Of a DNA stretch of 64,000 bases, positions 50,768 to 63,567 are shown one piece after another. The notes beneath the pieces were generated by a model. The model had not been told where the DNA came from and did not search any database. It worked only from the letters and a program-made list of their open reading frames with translations. The stretch is from Circinella minor (Eukaryota; Mucoromycota; Mucoromycetes; Mucorales; Lichtheimiaceae), in the NCBI GenBank assembly GCA_016758965.1, contig JAEPRB010000038.1:124001-188000 (forward strand). The letters run 5' to 3'. How positions within the stretch are numbered: position 1 is the stretch's first letter; every line of letters starts with the position of its first letter. The position numbers were made by a program, and so were the translations under genes.

Positions 50768-50807
50768 TATTTTATTTCTATACGACATGTCGTATAGAAA
50801 TAAAATA
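50768..50807. repeat. Perfect 40-bp palindrome upstream of HET copy 2
   Basis: Left arm TATTTTATTTCTATACGAC, centre AT, then its exact reverse complement. It ends 44 bp before the start codon at 50852. Confidence 0.97.
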
Positions 50808-50851
50808 TGATATACTTACGACTGGTCGCTTACATATAGACAGGAAACATA

Positions 50852-52579
50852 ATGCCTTACACAGAATACAATACTGAGCAACGGGAAATAATCAATCAAT
50901 TTGGACTACTATATCAAGGGCCTAGAAATAAGGTTTCTGATAATTCTCACAAATTCAAGAATAAAAGCAAGCTGCCTAAACCTATAGTTATGCCTTCAAA
51001 GCTTATTCGCGTTTCCGATATGGTGGTGGTACCTGGTAATGAAGTGGATGAAGGATACTGCGCTTTATCATACTCTTGGGATCATTGTGGTGAACCCGAA
51101 TGGAACAAAACAACTGCTGAAATCAAAAGAATTGATAAAGGTAAACATACCATATACACGAAAATTTTCGAGCCCGAACTCCAAAAAAACGCAATTTCCT
51201 TGAGGTTTGTCAATTTCAAGACCATAATCCAACAAATATGCAAGGACTTTGGTATCAATTACATTTTTTACGATCAAGAATGCATTACTGTAGACAATAA
51301 GAAGGAGCGCCAATACGAAATAAGTCAAATGAACAAAGTTTTTAAAAATGCAAGTTTTACGGTGGTACTTATACCAGAGCTCTGTTATTCTCCTAGTGAA
51401 AGCGGTGTCACCTGTGTCAAAATGGCCAATATTGACGTAATATCCTCTTCTAGTTGGGGAAAATGCATGTGGACTTTGGAAGAGGCTTTTATATCTAAAA
51501 GGATTCTTTTCGTCGGGAAGGATGTATATATGTGGTCCGACGTAATTTCCAACGGGGATGCGATTCGTACAAGAGCAAATCCATTCTTGTACACTCTTTG
51601 TAATAAAAAAGAATGGTGTGTCAGCACCTTTCTGTTCCATTCGCACATACGTCAGCCCACCAGAGACCGGTACCGTGTTGATGTACTTTCCTATATTTTT
51701 CCAAAAGTGAGAGAAAAGCTTGGCCTTATGACGTATAACGAACCACCATTAAAATGGATGCCTCAATTTTATGGATGCTTAGCAGAAAATGATATTTCAA
51801 TATTGTGTTTTGGCGCATATTTGTACTACCAAGATATTGCACAACCCCACCATAATCAAGACCCTTCAGAAGATCACTTAAGTAGTACTAGTAGCGGTAT
51901 AAACACCAATTTTGAAGCCGGTGTGCCAATAACAAAATATGACCTCCCGTCTTGGACAGGTGTTTTTGGTGAACATGTACCGGCGATTGGTTTCAAAAAA
52001 CTATTTCAAGATTGTCGTATCGAAAAAAGATATATGCACTTAACAAGTACATCTATACCAATCTCTATCAAAAATACACCTGGCTCTTTCAAAATAAAAC
52101 AACAAGAAAGATGTTGTCCAGGTCATTCGGGATTTATATACCCACTCTCACCTACTTGGTTACAGGGAGTAATTCGTTTATTATACATTGATAGTTCTAA
52201 AAAGTCAATTACATTCACTGCCACAGAAACTGAAGAAACAACAAGCACTCACCATGCATCTATTGGAGAATATCATCAGATAAAGGCAACACATATTTTG
52301 CCTGTAGAAAGGGCTGATAAATATTGGACTACCAGTGGTTTACAGTCATCATCGCCCCAGGTTATAGGTGGATATTTGTCATTAACAGAAAATTGCACAG
52401 ATTGCGAAATTCTTGAGGATATACAATTTGAAATATATAGAGATTCCATTGCAATGCCTGTGGTCGTAAAAAAGGATAAGAAACATTATAAAGCTATTGG
52501 TATCTGTGTTCTTGCTTCTCCATATAGACTTTCTGATTCAAGCATAATACAGAGGAAGAAAACATTCGCGATTTTATAG
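50852..52579 (+). CDS. HET-domain protein, copy 2 (divergent core)
   Basis: A single 575-codon exon, paralogous to the protein encoded at 46961-48781. Matching blocks are YCALSYSWDHCG (69-80), FGINYIFYDQECIT (133-146), NASFTVVLIPELCYS, CMWTLEEAFISKRILFVGKD (205-224), LPSWTG and IGGYLSLTENCTDCEIL. The block usually written W-x-D-x-x-C-I-x-Q is altered to YDQECITVD, losing the aromatic-Asp spacing and the final Gln, while copy 1 keeps the consensus. The reading frame is intact throughout, so the change is not simple decay. No second domain recognised. A 40-bp palindrome lies just upstream and probably within the 5' UTR or core promoter. Confidence 0.8.
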   Translation: MPYTEYNTEQREIINQFGLLYQGPRNKVSDNSHKFKNKSKLPKPIVMPSKLIRVSDMVVVPGNEVDEGYCALSYSWDHCGEPEWNKTTAEIKRIDKGKHTIYTKIFEPELQKNAISLRFVNFKTIIQQICKDFGINYIFYDQECITVDNKKERQYEISQMNKVFKNASFTVVLIPELCYSPSESGVTCVKMANIDVISSSSWGKCMWTLEEAFISKRILFVGKDVYMWSDVISNGDAIRTRANPFLYTLCNKKEWCVSTFLFHSHIRQPTRDRYRVDVLSYIFPKVREKLGLMTYNEPPLKWMPQFYGCLAENDISILCFGAYLYYQDIAQPHHNQDPSEDHLSSTSSGINTNFEAGVPITKYDLPSWTGVFGEHVPAIGFKKLFQDCRIEKRYMHLTSTSIPISIKNTPGSFKIKQQERCCPGHSGFIYPLSPTWLQGVIRLLYIDSSKKSITFTATETEETTSTHHASIGEYHQIKATHILPVERADKYWTTSGLQSSSPQVIGGYLSLTENCTDCEILEDIQFEIYRDSIAMPVVVKKDKKHYKAIGICVLASPYRLSDSSIIQRKKTFAIL

Positions 52580-54991
52580 CACACTACGTTATCTAATATA
52601 GTATACGTAGGATAGTATAGTATACAAATTATCTTCCTTATTTCTATCTATGTTCTTCTTATTATTGTTAACTCCTTTTTCACTCACTCTGTACTCTCTG
52701 ATTTCTGTTTACTATTATTATTATTTATTTAGAATAGATATCCAGTATTTATTTATCATTTTTTATTACGATGTATTATTAAAAAAACTTATACCTATAT
52801 AGATAAATAAAAAAAACTGTAAGTGCGTACTGAGATTGTCTGTTTTCCGTTTCACAGACGATTTGTACTTAAAAAGACATAACTTTCTTTTTATGTATGA
52901 GATAAATATTTATGGTGTACTTTTTTTTCTTCCCACGTAGAAAATCTCACCAATTAATATTGTTTAACCTTCAACGAAAACTATTAGTAGTATACTCTGG
53001 AGTAATTTGAAAAGTCTTCTTTGTGTTTTTTTTCATATAGGAGCTAAAAATATGATAATATAATTTAATTGGGTATTTATATAATTATTAAGAACGTATC
53101 TATGAATGTACCATTCTTATATATTACTTCAATAACTTATGAAAGGTTTATAAGAAGGATATAGATTAAACAATAATTCATCCGTGAAAAAATACAAAAC
53201 CAATTACAAGGGACAGGAGGTTCTTTTCAGTACACAGCTTCATGCTTTCAGGATTTGTATCTTAAATAATTCTTTTCGTATTAGTTTAAAAGTTGATGAA
53301 GGATATTTACTCATTATTTTGTTCTTGATATTGGTCTAGAAATTGTATTTTAAACAATATCTAAGAAATATATCACGGTAAACACTGTTTTCATGGCTTG
53401 GGTAATTTGTAGTACGTACTGCAAAATAAAAGGTACCTTGTTTTCCTGAGTAAGTGAGAAAACGAAAAAAGGTAAACATCGTATCGGCTGTAACAAGTAA
53501 AATTGAAGTGAATTAAGTAACAACAACAACAACAACAAAAACGTTAGTATTTTTTTGGGTATAGGCAAATGTGTATTGATTATGATGAGTAAAACTGTAG
53601 TTTTACAACAAGAATTACATTAACTAATAATATTATGTCCATTAAAGCATCTACTATTTAGTGTAACGTTAACAGCTTACACTATCATTAATCAATGATG
53701 ATACTAACAACAAACACACGAAAAAGAAGAAAATGCGTACACATCAAAACAATGTCAATTAGAATTCCAGAATATATAATCTTCAAGAAGGGCTATTTAT
53801 ATGCTAAACAAACCTTGACTTCTTTCTATAAATCAATATCATCGTAGTCAAATGGTATATCCATTACCTCGCCTGGTTCTCCAACAACAACCGCGTTAGT
53901 GCTTTTATAATGTATGTAATAAATTTACAAAATGAGCTGCTTATATCATTAATATAGCACGTATGTGGACAGTCAAGTGTTTAAAGAAGCCATGATCATA
54001 TTTTTCCGCATGCAAACATGTTGCAGGATTATACTTGATCAAAATTCAAATAGATTTTTACTAAATTCGCATAAGCTATATTTGGCAATCAAGTTTCATG
54101 AGCATTTATCCAAAATCATAGATCTACCTTTGATGGATATACTTTCAATTATAATGAAAAGTCTAAAAAAAAGTGAATAGATATATAGCATGGTGTCAAC
54201 TGGTTGTCATCTTGGTGAGAATTATTGTAATGGATTATTCCATGAAAAGTTTCAACATGTTTTTTTTTTTAAAAAAAAAGATTGAATACGTACAGCCTTG
54301 ATCAACGAACAACACCGCCGCCAAGAATACTCTTCAGCATACAAACGATTCATGTGGACTCTCCCTTGTATGACATGCTTTTTCACAACAGGTAATTTTA
54401 ATTGCTACCATGGTAACTAATTCTACGAAAAAAAAATATAGCGTATAATAATAGTGGAACACGTGTAGTATGTGATGATATTTGAACCACCATAGCATTA
54501 ATTTCTCGTCATGATCAACACGCAAATCATTATTTGTTGTTCACGACAATTTTTTTTTCTACTGAATGTATTAGATTCCGTGTGATACCTTTCCATAATA
54601 AGAAGAAAGGAAATACAGGAGCAACTCTTATCAAAGGATTGAGTGTACATATATTGTATTATAATCCAGATTAATGGAACACTATTACCTTTCTTTTTTC
54701 TTTTTTTTTTTTGACATATTCCTCGGAATGTTAATTTTAAAAGTTTCAGGGTCCTTTTTTTTTCTCACAAATTCAACCAATTGACAGCAAGTATATAAGC
54801 CTCCAAACTAATGAATTTGCATCAATGAATTGAAGGAATAACAAGTCACCTTCCACTTCCGAACTTTTTTTTTTCTTTTAAATTTGAAGCTTTGGCAACC
54901 AGTTGTAGAATTCTTTCCTTGCTTCCACCAAGGCACCTTTATTCCCCCCTTTTCTATTTTTTTTAATTAAAAACCTTTATTTATATAAATC
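52580..54991. other. Gene-poor stretch at the right end of the accessory island
   Basis: About 2.4 kb with no supported gene. It contains a (CAA)n tract at about 53519-53538 and T-tracts before the CTP synthase. The frame at 53965-54180 has no recognisable domain. Confidence 0.5.
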
Positions 54992-56797
<1,806 letters not shown>

Positions 56798-58103
56798 AAT
56801 GTATATATTATATCATCTATTTTTTCTTTCTCTTTCTCTTTCTTTTTTTTGTTACACACATTTACCTTTCCAACTTTTGTATGTAATTTTGTTTTAGTTC
56901 TATTGAAAAGTTCATATAGAAAACTTTTATCTAAAAAAAGCACTTATTCTGTTTTTTTCTTTCATCCTTTCTAACCTTTGCATTTTATTTCCCATACTTC
57001 CTTTCTTTCTTTCATTCCCCCACTTAAACAAATTAGTTTTTTTTTTAAAAAAAAAAACAATCCTAAAAATATTATTTAATAATAATATAATAGTAATAAC
57101 ATCATTAATTTATAAATTATAAATCTTCATGTGTATTTTATACAATTTTATCATCATTATTATTTTTTTATCGCTATTATAGTTAAAAAAGCAAATGAAA
57201 ATAGTGATATTTAACATATATAGCTATATAATAACAAATCATTTATAAAGATATTTAACCTAAATGTTGCTTTTTTCTATGTTTGAATTCAATTTACTCA
57301 TAAAAAATACCTGCTTAAAAAAATCTATAAAAACTAAAGTCTTTTTGTTAATCCATTATTGCGGCCTTCCAGTAATATGATTTAGGTAAACTTTCCTCGA
57401 TGATATCGATCTATATGATAATGCAAAATAACCTTGGTTGTTTATTTGAACTTTGATGCTACTGACCAGAAGAGATAATTCGGGTTTCTTAAGAAATCTA
57501 TTACGTATTTGTGTATATTCAAGCTTCTGACATCCTACTAATAGTACGTATTGAAGGACTAATTATAACGTAAAGATTGTCAATCTATCATCGCCTGGTA
57601 TTGTGCGTGGTGTACATTACGTACCCCCAAGTACGTACGTAAATAAAGAGTATATACTAAAGTAGGTCCCCATGTTAACAACAAACAGCTACATAAATGT
57701 CAAAGGAAACCTTCATAAAAAAGGGATTGCTATAAGTCTCTGTCGGATGGACTATCTAACACTTTCAAAGCTAAAAGACATCAGATGGTCTATATCGTGA
57801 GAACTTTACTTGAAAAATATGAGTAAAATGTAATATGTAATTTCTCAGCAGAAAAAAAAGCTGTTATACTTTTTTTTTTAAAAAAAAAAACATTTTTATT
57901 ATTATTATTATTATTATTCATGCTAAGATTATACAAAGTACGTAAAAAATTAAAATATGAGTGAATGAAATTGATTAATAGCTTGGGAGGGAATAGTTTT
58001 CGATAAAGAAAGAAAAAAAAAAGAAAATAATGAATTAATACTATTTGTTGAAAAAAAATGAATGAAATGAATATATATATATATATATATATCCATTATA
58101 TAT
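56798..58103. other. Convergent intergenic region
   Basis: 3' flanks of two convergent genes, with T/C-rich and A/T tracts and a (TTA)n run at about 57897-57917. No gene or RNA recognised. Confidence 0.55.
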
Positions 58104-60443
58104 TTACATAGGTCGACCACGTCGTTTCATGGCTTGACTTTTTTGTGTAGAAAATAACTGATACAAAGCTGCTACAATATTAGGTGATTGGATTGAATGT
58201 TCATTTGCAAAATGCTGTGCCAAAGTTTGTGGATTATCAAATTGATGGATATGAACGGGTATCTTTTTGTTGGGTCCCAATTCAACATTGATAGAAATAA
58301 TGACTGGATTATCCAGACGTGAAGGAGGTGCTACTTTGGTAGGTGGAGTTATAGGTTGACCAGGTCGATAGTTCACTGGTCGTGGATTTCTTTGTCGTGT
58401 TGAATATTTAGGTCGATCTGGTCTTGAGAATCGGCTCGTTTTTTCACTACTAGATCTTCCATCACTTATTGTTTGCTGCTGTTGCTGTTGATTATAAGAT
58501 GATGTATCCCAATTGTTATTATTTGTACTACTTCCCCATGTATTGGTTGAATCATTGTTATCATTCCAGTTTGGTTGCTCGTTCCATGATGATGTTGATG
58601 ATTTATTGCTGAAACTATTTGTTGATGACTTTGAAGCATCTTTCCATGTATTATCCTTAGACGAAGTGTCGTTCCACGTACTAGTTGAAGAGCTATTCCA
58701 TGTACCAGACGTAATATCTTTTAGTGACTTTGGTGATGAACTTGCCCGCATATTATCACCACCCTTTTTAGATTCTAATTGTTTTGATGTAACAGAAGCT
58801 TGAACAGAACCCGGGGGTGTTTGTAAACCACTGTCATTGAGTAATAATTCTGTGGAATTAGCTGGTGATGAAACTAATCGTGGTGGTGTACCAGCCGGAG
58901 AAAGTGTATCACAAGATTGCTCATGTCTGGTATCTTTTATCGAAGTAGGTGGGGTTGGAGGAGATTCTCGTTTACCAATGACTTGTTTTGTTAGCTGTTG
59001 ATGTTTCAGTGGTGGTACATCCCCTTGTTGATTATTATTGTCAATAGTTGCAACAGATGTAGTATTATATAATCTTATTTTATTATTTGTGACCTTATTA
59101 TCATTGCTTTTGTCAACATTATCTTTATCATCTTTGTTTGATGTCAATGATTCAAAGGTCTTGAACCAATCCGCAGAGTCTGGCGGTTCCCATATTGGCG
59201 GTTGCTTTTTTTTGGTGGGTGTCGTAACTGGAGATGGTGTAAGCATATGACCTGATGTCCATTTGGATGCAGCCATAATATCCAACTTTTGTAATTGTTG
59301 TGGTTCCACATCTTCCACAAGCTTATCATTATCACCCTCTTTGTTCGTCTTGATATTCTCCTTGTCTTCTTTTTCGGTAATATCGGTCTGATATATATAT
59401 TTGTCCAATTTAATATATTTTATACGGCTCTTTCCTATTCTTTCTTTTCTTTTTCTTACCTTTGTTCCATTAGCCCAGAATGGTTCATCCATCAATGGTG
59501 TATTTAACCATGGATTCGTACTATTTCCTACTGGTGGTGTACTACGTGTTCTGTCAACAGAAGCTTTTGTAATACAAGGTGATAAATGTGATGGATTTTT
59601 GGTTGTTGTAGTACTATTAGAGGTGGTAGACGTTGGACTAGACAAAGATGATAATGAGTCTAAAATAGTATCAGTAGTGGAAGAAAAAGGTAGAATCGTT
59701 TTTTTCATCTTTGGTGAATGCAAAGTCATTGGAGGAGGTTGTTCTATCGGATGACTGAACCGTACGGGTCCTTTTTTCTTTGATTGTTGTTGAGATGACG
59801 ATGATACAGCTGACGCTGCTGACTGAGAAGATATTTCATAATTACTTGGATATTCAGTATCCCATGGCGCTGTCTGACGATAACATGCTAAAGGTACATT
59901 ATTTGATTTTTCTGCTGTTATTGTGGATGATGATGATGATGATGATGATTGTGAAGTTGTTGAAACAGATGAAGATCTTGGAAATGAAGTAGAAGATGCA
60001 GTAGATGAAAAAGAAGTAAGTGATGCTCTTCTTGTTGAAAAAGGTGATTTTGACGATGAAGATGAAAAACGCGTCGAATTTGATTTTTTATAAGACGATT
60101 CTTTTGCATATCGATCTATTTTCGGTCTTGTTCGAGTATTTTTGTCTTTATGTTGTCTTTTCTCTTCTTTTGTTTTAAAACCGGTACGTAATAATCTTTG
60201 TTGTAAAATAAGTGTTTCGTCTACAGGTTGATAGTTTTTTCCTTGACGATGTAATCCACCACTACCTAATCCCGTTTCTGAAACTTTTGCATTCGGATCC
60301 AAAAGAGCATTCCAATCATTTTTTACATCGTTTTCTTCTTTTTGTTTTGTTACAGTTAATTCAAGTTCTTTTTTGGTTTGGTCACCCCAACTTGTAACAG
60401 CAATAGGTTCATAATCATCATCACTTCCGCTATAATCACTCAT
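58104..60443 (-). CDS. Low-complexity protein with conserved C-terminal domain, function unknown
   Basis: An open minus-strand frame of 779 codons starting MSDYSGSDDDYEPIAVTSWG. Bases 59459-59388 form a probable 72-nt in-frame intron (GTAAGA donor, TATATATCAG acceptor). Its removal gives 755 residues and deletes an isolated basic, Tyr-rich insert. Residues 1-110 are charged and conserved-looking (NDWNALLDPNAK). Most of the middle is Ser/Thr/Asn/Pro-rich with S/T-P sites and Trp-Asn repeats (TWKDASKSS, WNDNNDSTNTWG). The last about 70 residues look folded: VIISINVELGPNKKIPVHIH, then FDNPQTLAQHFANEHSIQSP. They resemble small domains of the D-N-P-x-x-L-A-x-x-F-x-x-x-H type found at the ends of other fungal regulatory proteins. 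I cannot name it. Confidence 0.75.
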   Translation of the reverse strand: MSDYSGSDDDYEPIAVTSWGDQTKKELELTVTKQKEENDVKNDWNALLDPNAKVSETGLGSGGLHRQGKNYQPVDETLILQQRLLRTGFKTKEEKRQHKDKNTRTRPKIDRYAKESSYKKSNSTRFSSSSSKSPFSTRRASLTSFSSTASSTSFPRSSSVSTTSQSSSSSSSSTITAEKSNNVPLACYRQTAPWDTEYPSNYEISSQSAASAVSSSSQQQSKKKGPVRFSHPIEQPPPMTLHSPKMKKTILPFSSTTDTILDSLSSLSSPTSTTSNSTTTTKNPSHLSPCITKASVDRTRSTPPVGNSTNPWLNTPLMDEPFWANGTKVRKRKERIGKSRIKYIKLDKYIYQTDITEKEDKENIKTNKEGDNDKLVEDVEPQQLQKLDIMAASKWTSGHMLTPSPVTTPTKKKQPPIWEPPDSADWFKTFESLTSNKDDKDNVDKSNDNKVTNNKIRLYNTTSVATIDNNNQQGDVPPLKHQQLTKQVIGKRESPPTPPTSIKDTRHEQSCDTLSPAGTPPRLVSSPANSTELLLNDSGLQTPPGSVQASVTSKQLESKKGGDNMRASSSPKSLKDITSGTWNSSSTSTWNDTSSKDNTWKDASKSSTNSFSNKSSTSSWNEQPNWNDNNDSTNTWGSSTNNNNWDTSSYNQQQQQQTISDGRSSSEKTSRFSRPDRPKYSTRQRNPRPVNYRPGQPITPPTKVAPPSRLDNPVIISINVELGPNKKIPVHIHQFDNPQTLAQHFANEHSIQSPNIVAALYQLFSTQKSQAMKRRGRPM

Positions 60444-60988
60444 TGGATTGTTCGTCGTCGTCTTCGTCGTACGTTTTCGATTGATATTCTTTGTTCTTTT
60501 GTGCTAAAAGAAGAAGAAATTAGAACGACATGTAGAAAAGAAAATAAAGGAAAAGTTTGACAGCGGGGACCAACAAGGGAAAGGTTGAGGACGTGAAAAA
60601 ATAAAAAAAAAATAAAGCAAGTCAAGACGGAGGTGCTTTTTTTATAGTGTTAAACTTGTAGTTTTCACATATGTATGAGAAAAAAATTGTTGTTTTTCAG
60701 GGACCTGTTTTTTTTTTTTTGATAAAAGAGTTATTTAGAAAAAAGAAAAAGGGATGGGATGGGATATGAAACTTGTTTGTGTATTACTTTGTATGTGCAT
60801 TGATACTCCTGTATTATATCTGAATAAGAATATGATTTTTAATCAAAACTTTTTTCTTTTTACGCGTAATTAAAAAAAATAGACTTTTATATATACTATT
60901 TGAAGGAAAAAAAAATTGCATAAACATCGTTGCTTACGATCAATTTCCATTTTCCATCCCTTTGTTAAATTAACACCACGATCGTCCA
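60444..60988. promoter_or_regulatory. Divergent promoter region of the unknown protein (-) and the GCR1-like gene (+)
   Basis: 545 bp between two start codons, AT-rich with A- and T-tracts. No defined element seen. Confidence 0.45.
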
Positions 60989-62127
60989 ATGTCACACGAA
61001 CCTCAAATAACGGACGACACGCCCAATGTACCAACAACAAGCACAATGGCATCACAAACACAACAACGACGATTAGTAGGTGTTTTGACTAGTGTAAACA
61101 TCAAAACCGTTTCAACCGAAAAATACCAATCAAAACTCTTGGGGGATATTTTAAAACTATACCACCGCACTAATGAGCGTTTGGATCTGATGCAAGAAGA
61201 AATTAAAGATCTTCGACAATTATTACAAAAACACTGTCGACGATCAAAAAGGACTATACCCCTTAGTAGTTCTTCTGCTAGTGAAAGTAGTTCAGATAAT
61301 GATGAATCTGATAAAGTAAAAGAAGGAGAAGTGCTACCTCCACCAGAACATATTGCCACCCAACCAGATACTAATGTTGATGAACCAATCAACAACGAGC
61401 CTAGCAACAAAAGCCCTAGCAACGCTAGTAGCTACAGTAGCAACAACGAGGTTTATAGTGATCATGGCGATAGTGATGATGATGATTATGATAATGAAAC
61501 TAATATACGGGAAGAAGATCATCGTCGATGGAAAAAAAGTCGAAAACGTCCAGTACCAACAACACCAAAAAAAAGTGGAAGACCCTCGAAAAAAGTAAAA
61601 GAACAAGAACAGCAGTTAAAAAATACAACAATAGCAACATCACCTAGACTTTTTTATGCATTAAATCGAGATATCACGTCAGTTCTAGATATATGGCGCG
61701 AGTATACTGTTGGACTCAGTCGTCGTGAACCTCCCGTCAAATGTTTAACACATCTACATGTCACAGAATTTTTTATCAATGAACGCGAACCAATTATTAC
61801 AGAAATTATCAAAATAATGGAGGAGAAGAAGAAATCAGAATTTGATGCAGTTCGTCTTTTGGATAGTCATCGACTTACTTTGAATATTGATATAAAGAAT
61901 TTAGCAAAAAGAATTCGAGTACACCGTTTAATTGATGAAGGTAAGCTTTTGTTATCAACAACTTTATTAAAATCAGTACTATTGTTTTTTCTCACACAAA
62001 AAGCCCCTTTTGTCCGTTATTATCTATCGTTATGATCATTTTTTCACACAACAAACTTTTTTATTATTATTATTTATCAATTGATTATCTTTTAGAACGT
62101 GGTCTTACACCTTCAACCTTTATTTAG
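60989..62127 (+). CDS. GCR1-like DNA-binding protein (Gcr1_C-type domain)
   Basis: Exons are 60989-61940 and 62096-62127, giving 327 residues. Residues about 35-85 are helical/coiled (LLGDILKLYHRTNERLDLMQ, EEIKDLRQLLQ). An acidic Ser/Asp-rich region and a basic stretch (KKSRKRPVPTTPKKSGRPSK, AT-hook-like GRPSKK) follow. The C-terminal part FYALNRDITSVLDIWREYTV, then VKCLTHLHVTEFFINEREPI, follows the GCR1 C-terminal domain plan (x-R-x-x-T-V-x-D-L-W-x-E-Y...G-L...R...I). In yeast Gcr1 this domain binds CTTCC-type sites upstream of glycolytic genes. In other fungi it is a common domain of transcription-factor-like or transposon-derived proteins. Target genes cannot be inferred here. Confidence 0.75.
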
Positions 62128-62404
62128 CCAATCAAACTAACTTAACGCGACCTTACATATAACATAATATGTATGTTTAATATTTAATTGGAAAAGCCAT
62201 TTATCCCTGTTTTTTAGAATTAAAGAATCGCCTTATCAATCTCCGCACTTCATCTTTTAAGAATTAAAGACATCTTTTTTTCTTTAGTACTTTTTCTTTC
62301 TTTCAACTATACATACCTTTTTTTTAAGTTACATATTACAAATTGTCATACACGACTATACATAAAAAAAAATTACTAGTAATAATAAATAGAACGATAA
62401 AAGT

Positions 62405-63567
62405 ATGGCATCCAAAGACGCAAAAAAGAAAGATCCAGTCTTTTCCCTTATTTCAGGTACCATAGCAGGTGGTGTTGAAGGCGTTATCACTTATCCAACA
62501 GAATATGTCAAGACGCAATTACAACTTCAAGCTGGTGGTAAATTACAACCTGGAGAATACCGTTTCAAGGGACCTATTGACTGTCTTGTTACTACCTTCA
62601 AACAACGTGGTTTTTTCGCCATTTATACCGGCGTTGGGGCATTAGCTATTGGTAATGCTGCCAAAGCAGGTGTTCGTTTTTTGACTTATGATCAAATTGC
62701 CAATCAATTACGTGATAAAGATGGTAAATTGTCCGGTGTAAGAAGTTTATTAGCTGGTCTGGGTGCTGGTATGACAGAAGCTGCTCTTGTAGTAACTCCT
62801 TCAGAAACAATCAAGTAAGTATAACGAAACAATCAGTTTATTTTGGGAGACGTGTTTATAGAAAAAAAAATAATGCGTTATTGTTATGTGAAATGTACTA
62901 TGATCCAAGATTAAGATAATATATATATATATATATATATATACTAACTGCTTTATGTATAGAACCAAATTAATTCACGACAAAAACAGCCAAACACCTA
63001 AATACAAAGGATTGATTCATGGTACATCAACTATTATTAAAGAAGAGGGTTTCAGTGGTATCTATCGAGGTGTTGGACCTGTCATGGCACGTCAAGGTGC
63101 CAATAGTGCTGTTCGATTCAGCTGTTATTCAACATTTAGATCATGGTTACAAGAGTTTAGCGGTAAAGGACCTGATGCACCTTTACCTTCTACATATACA
63201 TTCGCTGCTGGTGCCATGGCAGGTATTGTTACTGTATACACAACAATGCCTTTGGATGTAGTCAAAACACGTATGCAAGGTTTGGATGCTCGTAATTTGT
63301 ACAAGAATTCTGTGGATTGTTTGATCAAGGTTGTTAAAGCAAATGGTGTGTTCTCATTATGGAAGGGTACTACTCCAAGATTGACTCGTTTAATTGTAAG
63401 TTTCTCCTCAGAGCTTTTTTTTGTGGGGGAGGGGAGTTGATATGAAAGGCTGAGCATGATGATGAAAAACAAAAATTGACACTTTTTTAATATTATAGTT
63501 CTCGGGTGGTATTGTATTTACTATATATGAACAAATATACAATGGTCTTACAACTTTCAAGAAATAA
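62405..63567 (+). CDS. CTP1: Mitochondrial tricarboxylate (citrate) carrier
   Basis: Exons are 62405-62814, 62963-63395 and 63499-63567, giving 303 residues. The SLC25A1/Ctp1 carrier exchanges matrix citrate for cytosolic malate or citrate, feeding acetyl-CoA and lipid synthesis. Three tandem mitochondrial-carrier repeats are visible through their Px(D/E)xx(K/R) signatures: YPTEYVKTQLQLQ, TPSETIKTKLIHD (spanning intron 1) and MPLDVVKTRMQG. Start SLISGTIAGGVEGVITYPTE and the segments GVGALAIGNAAKAGVRFLTY and GPVMARQGANSAVRFSCYS match citrate carriers rather than other family members. The last exon adds the sixth helix (FSGGIVFTIYEQIYNGL). It lies downstream of the GCR1-like gene on the same strand. 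Confidence 0.95.

Noticed and set aside
53840..53890. D-arm-like GTAGTCAAATGGTATATCC suggesting a tRNA
   Set aside because: No B-box (GGTTCGANTCC) or cloverleaf follows at the right distance.
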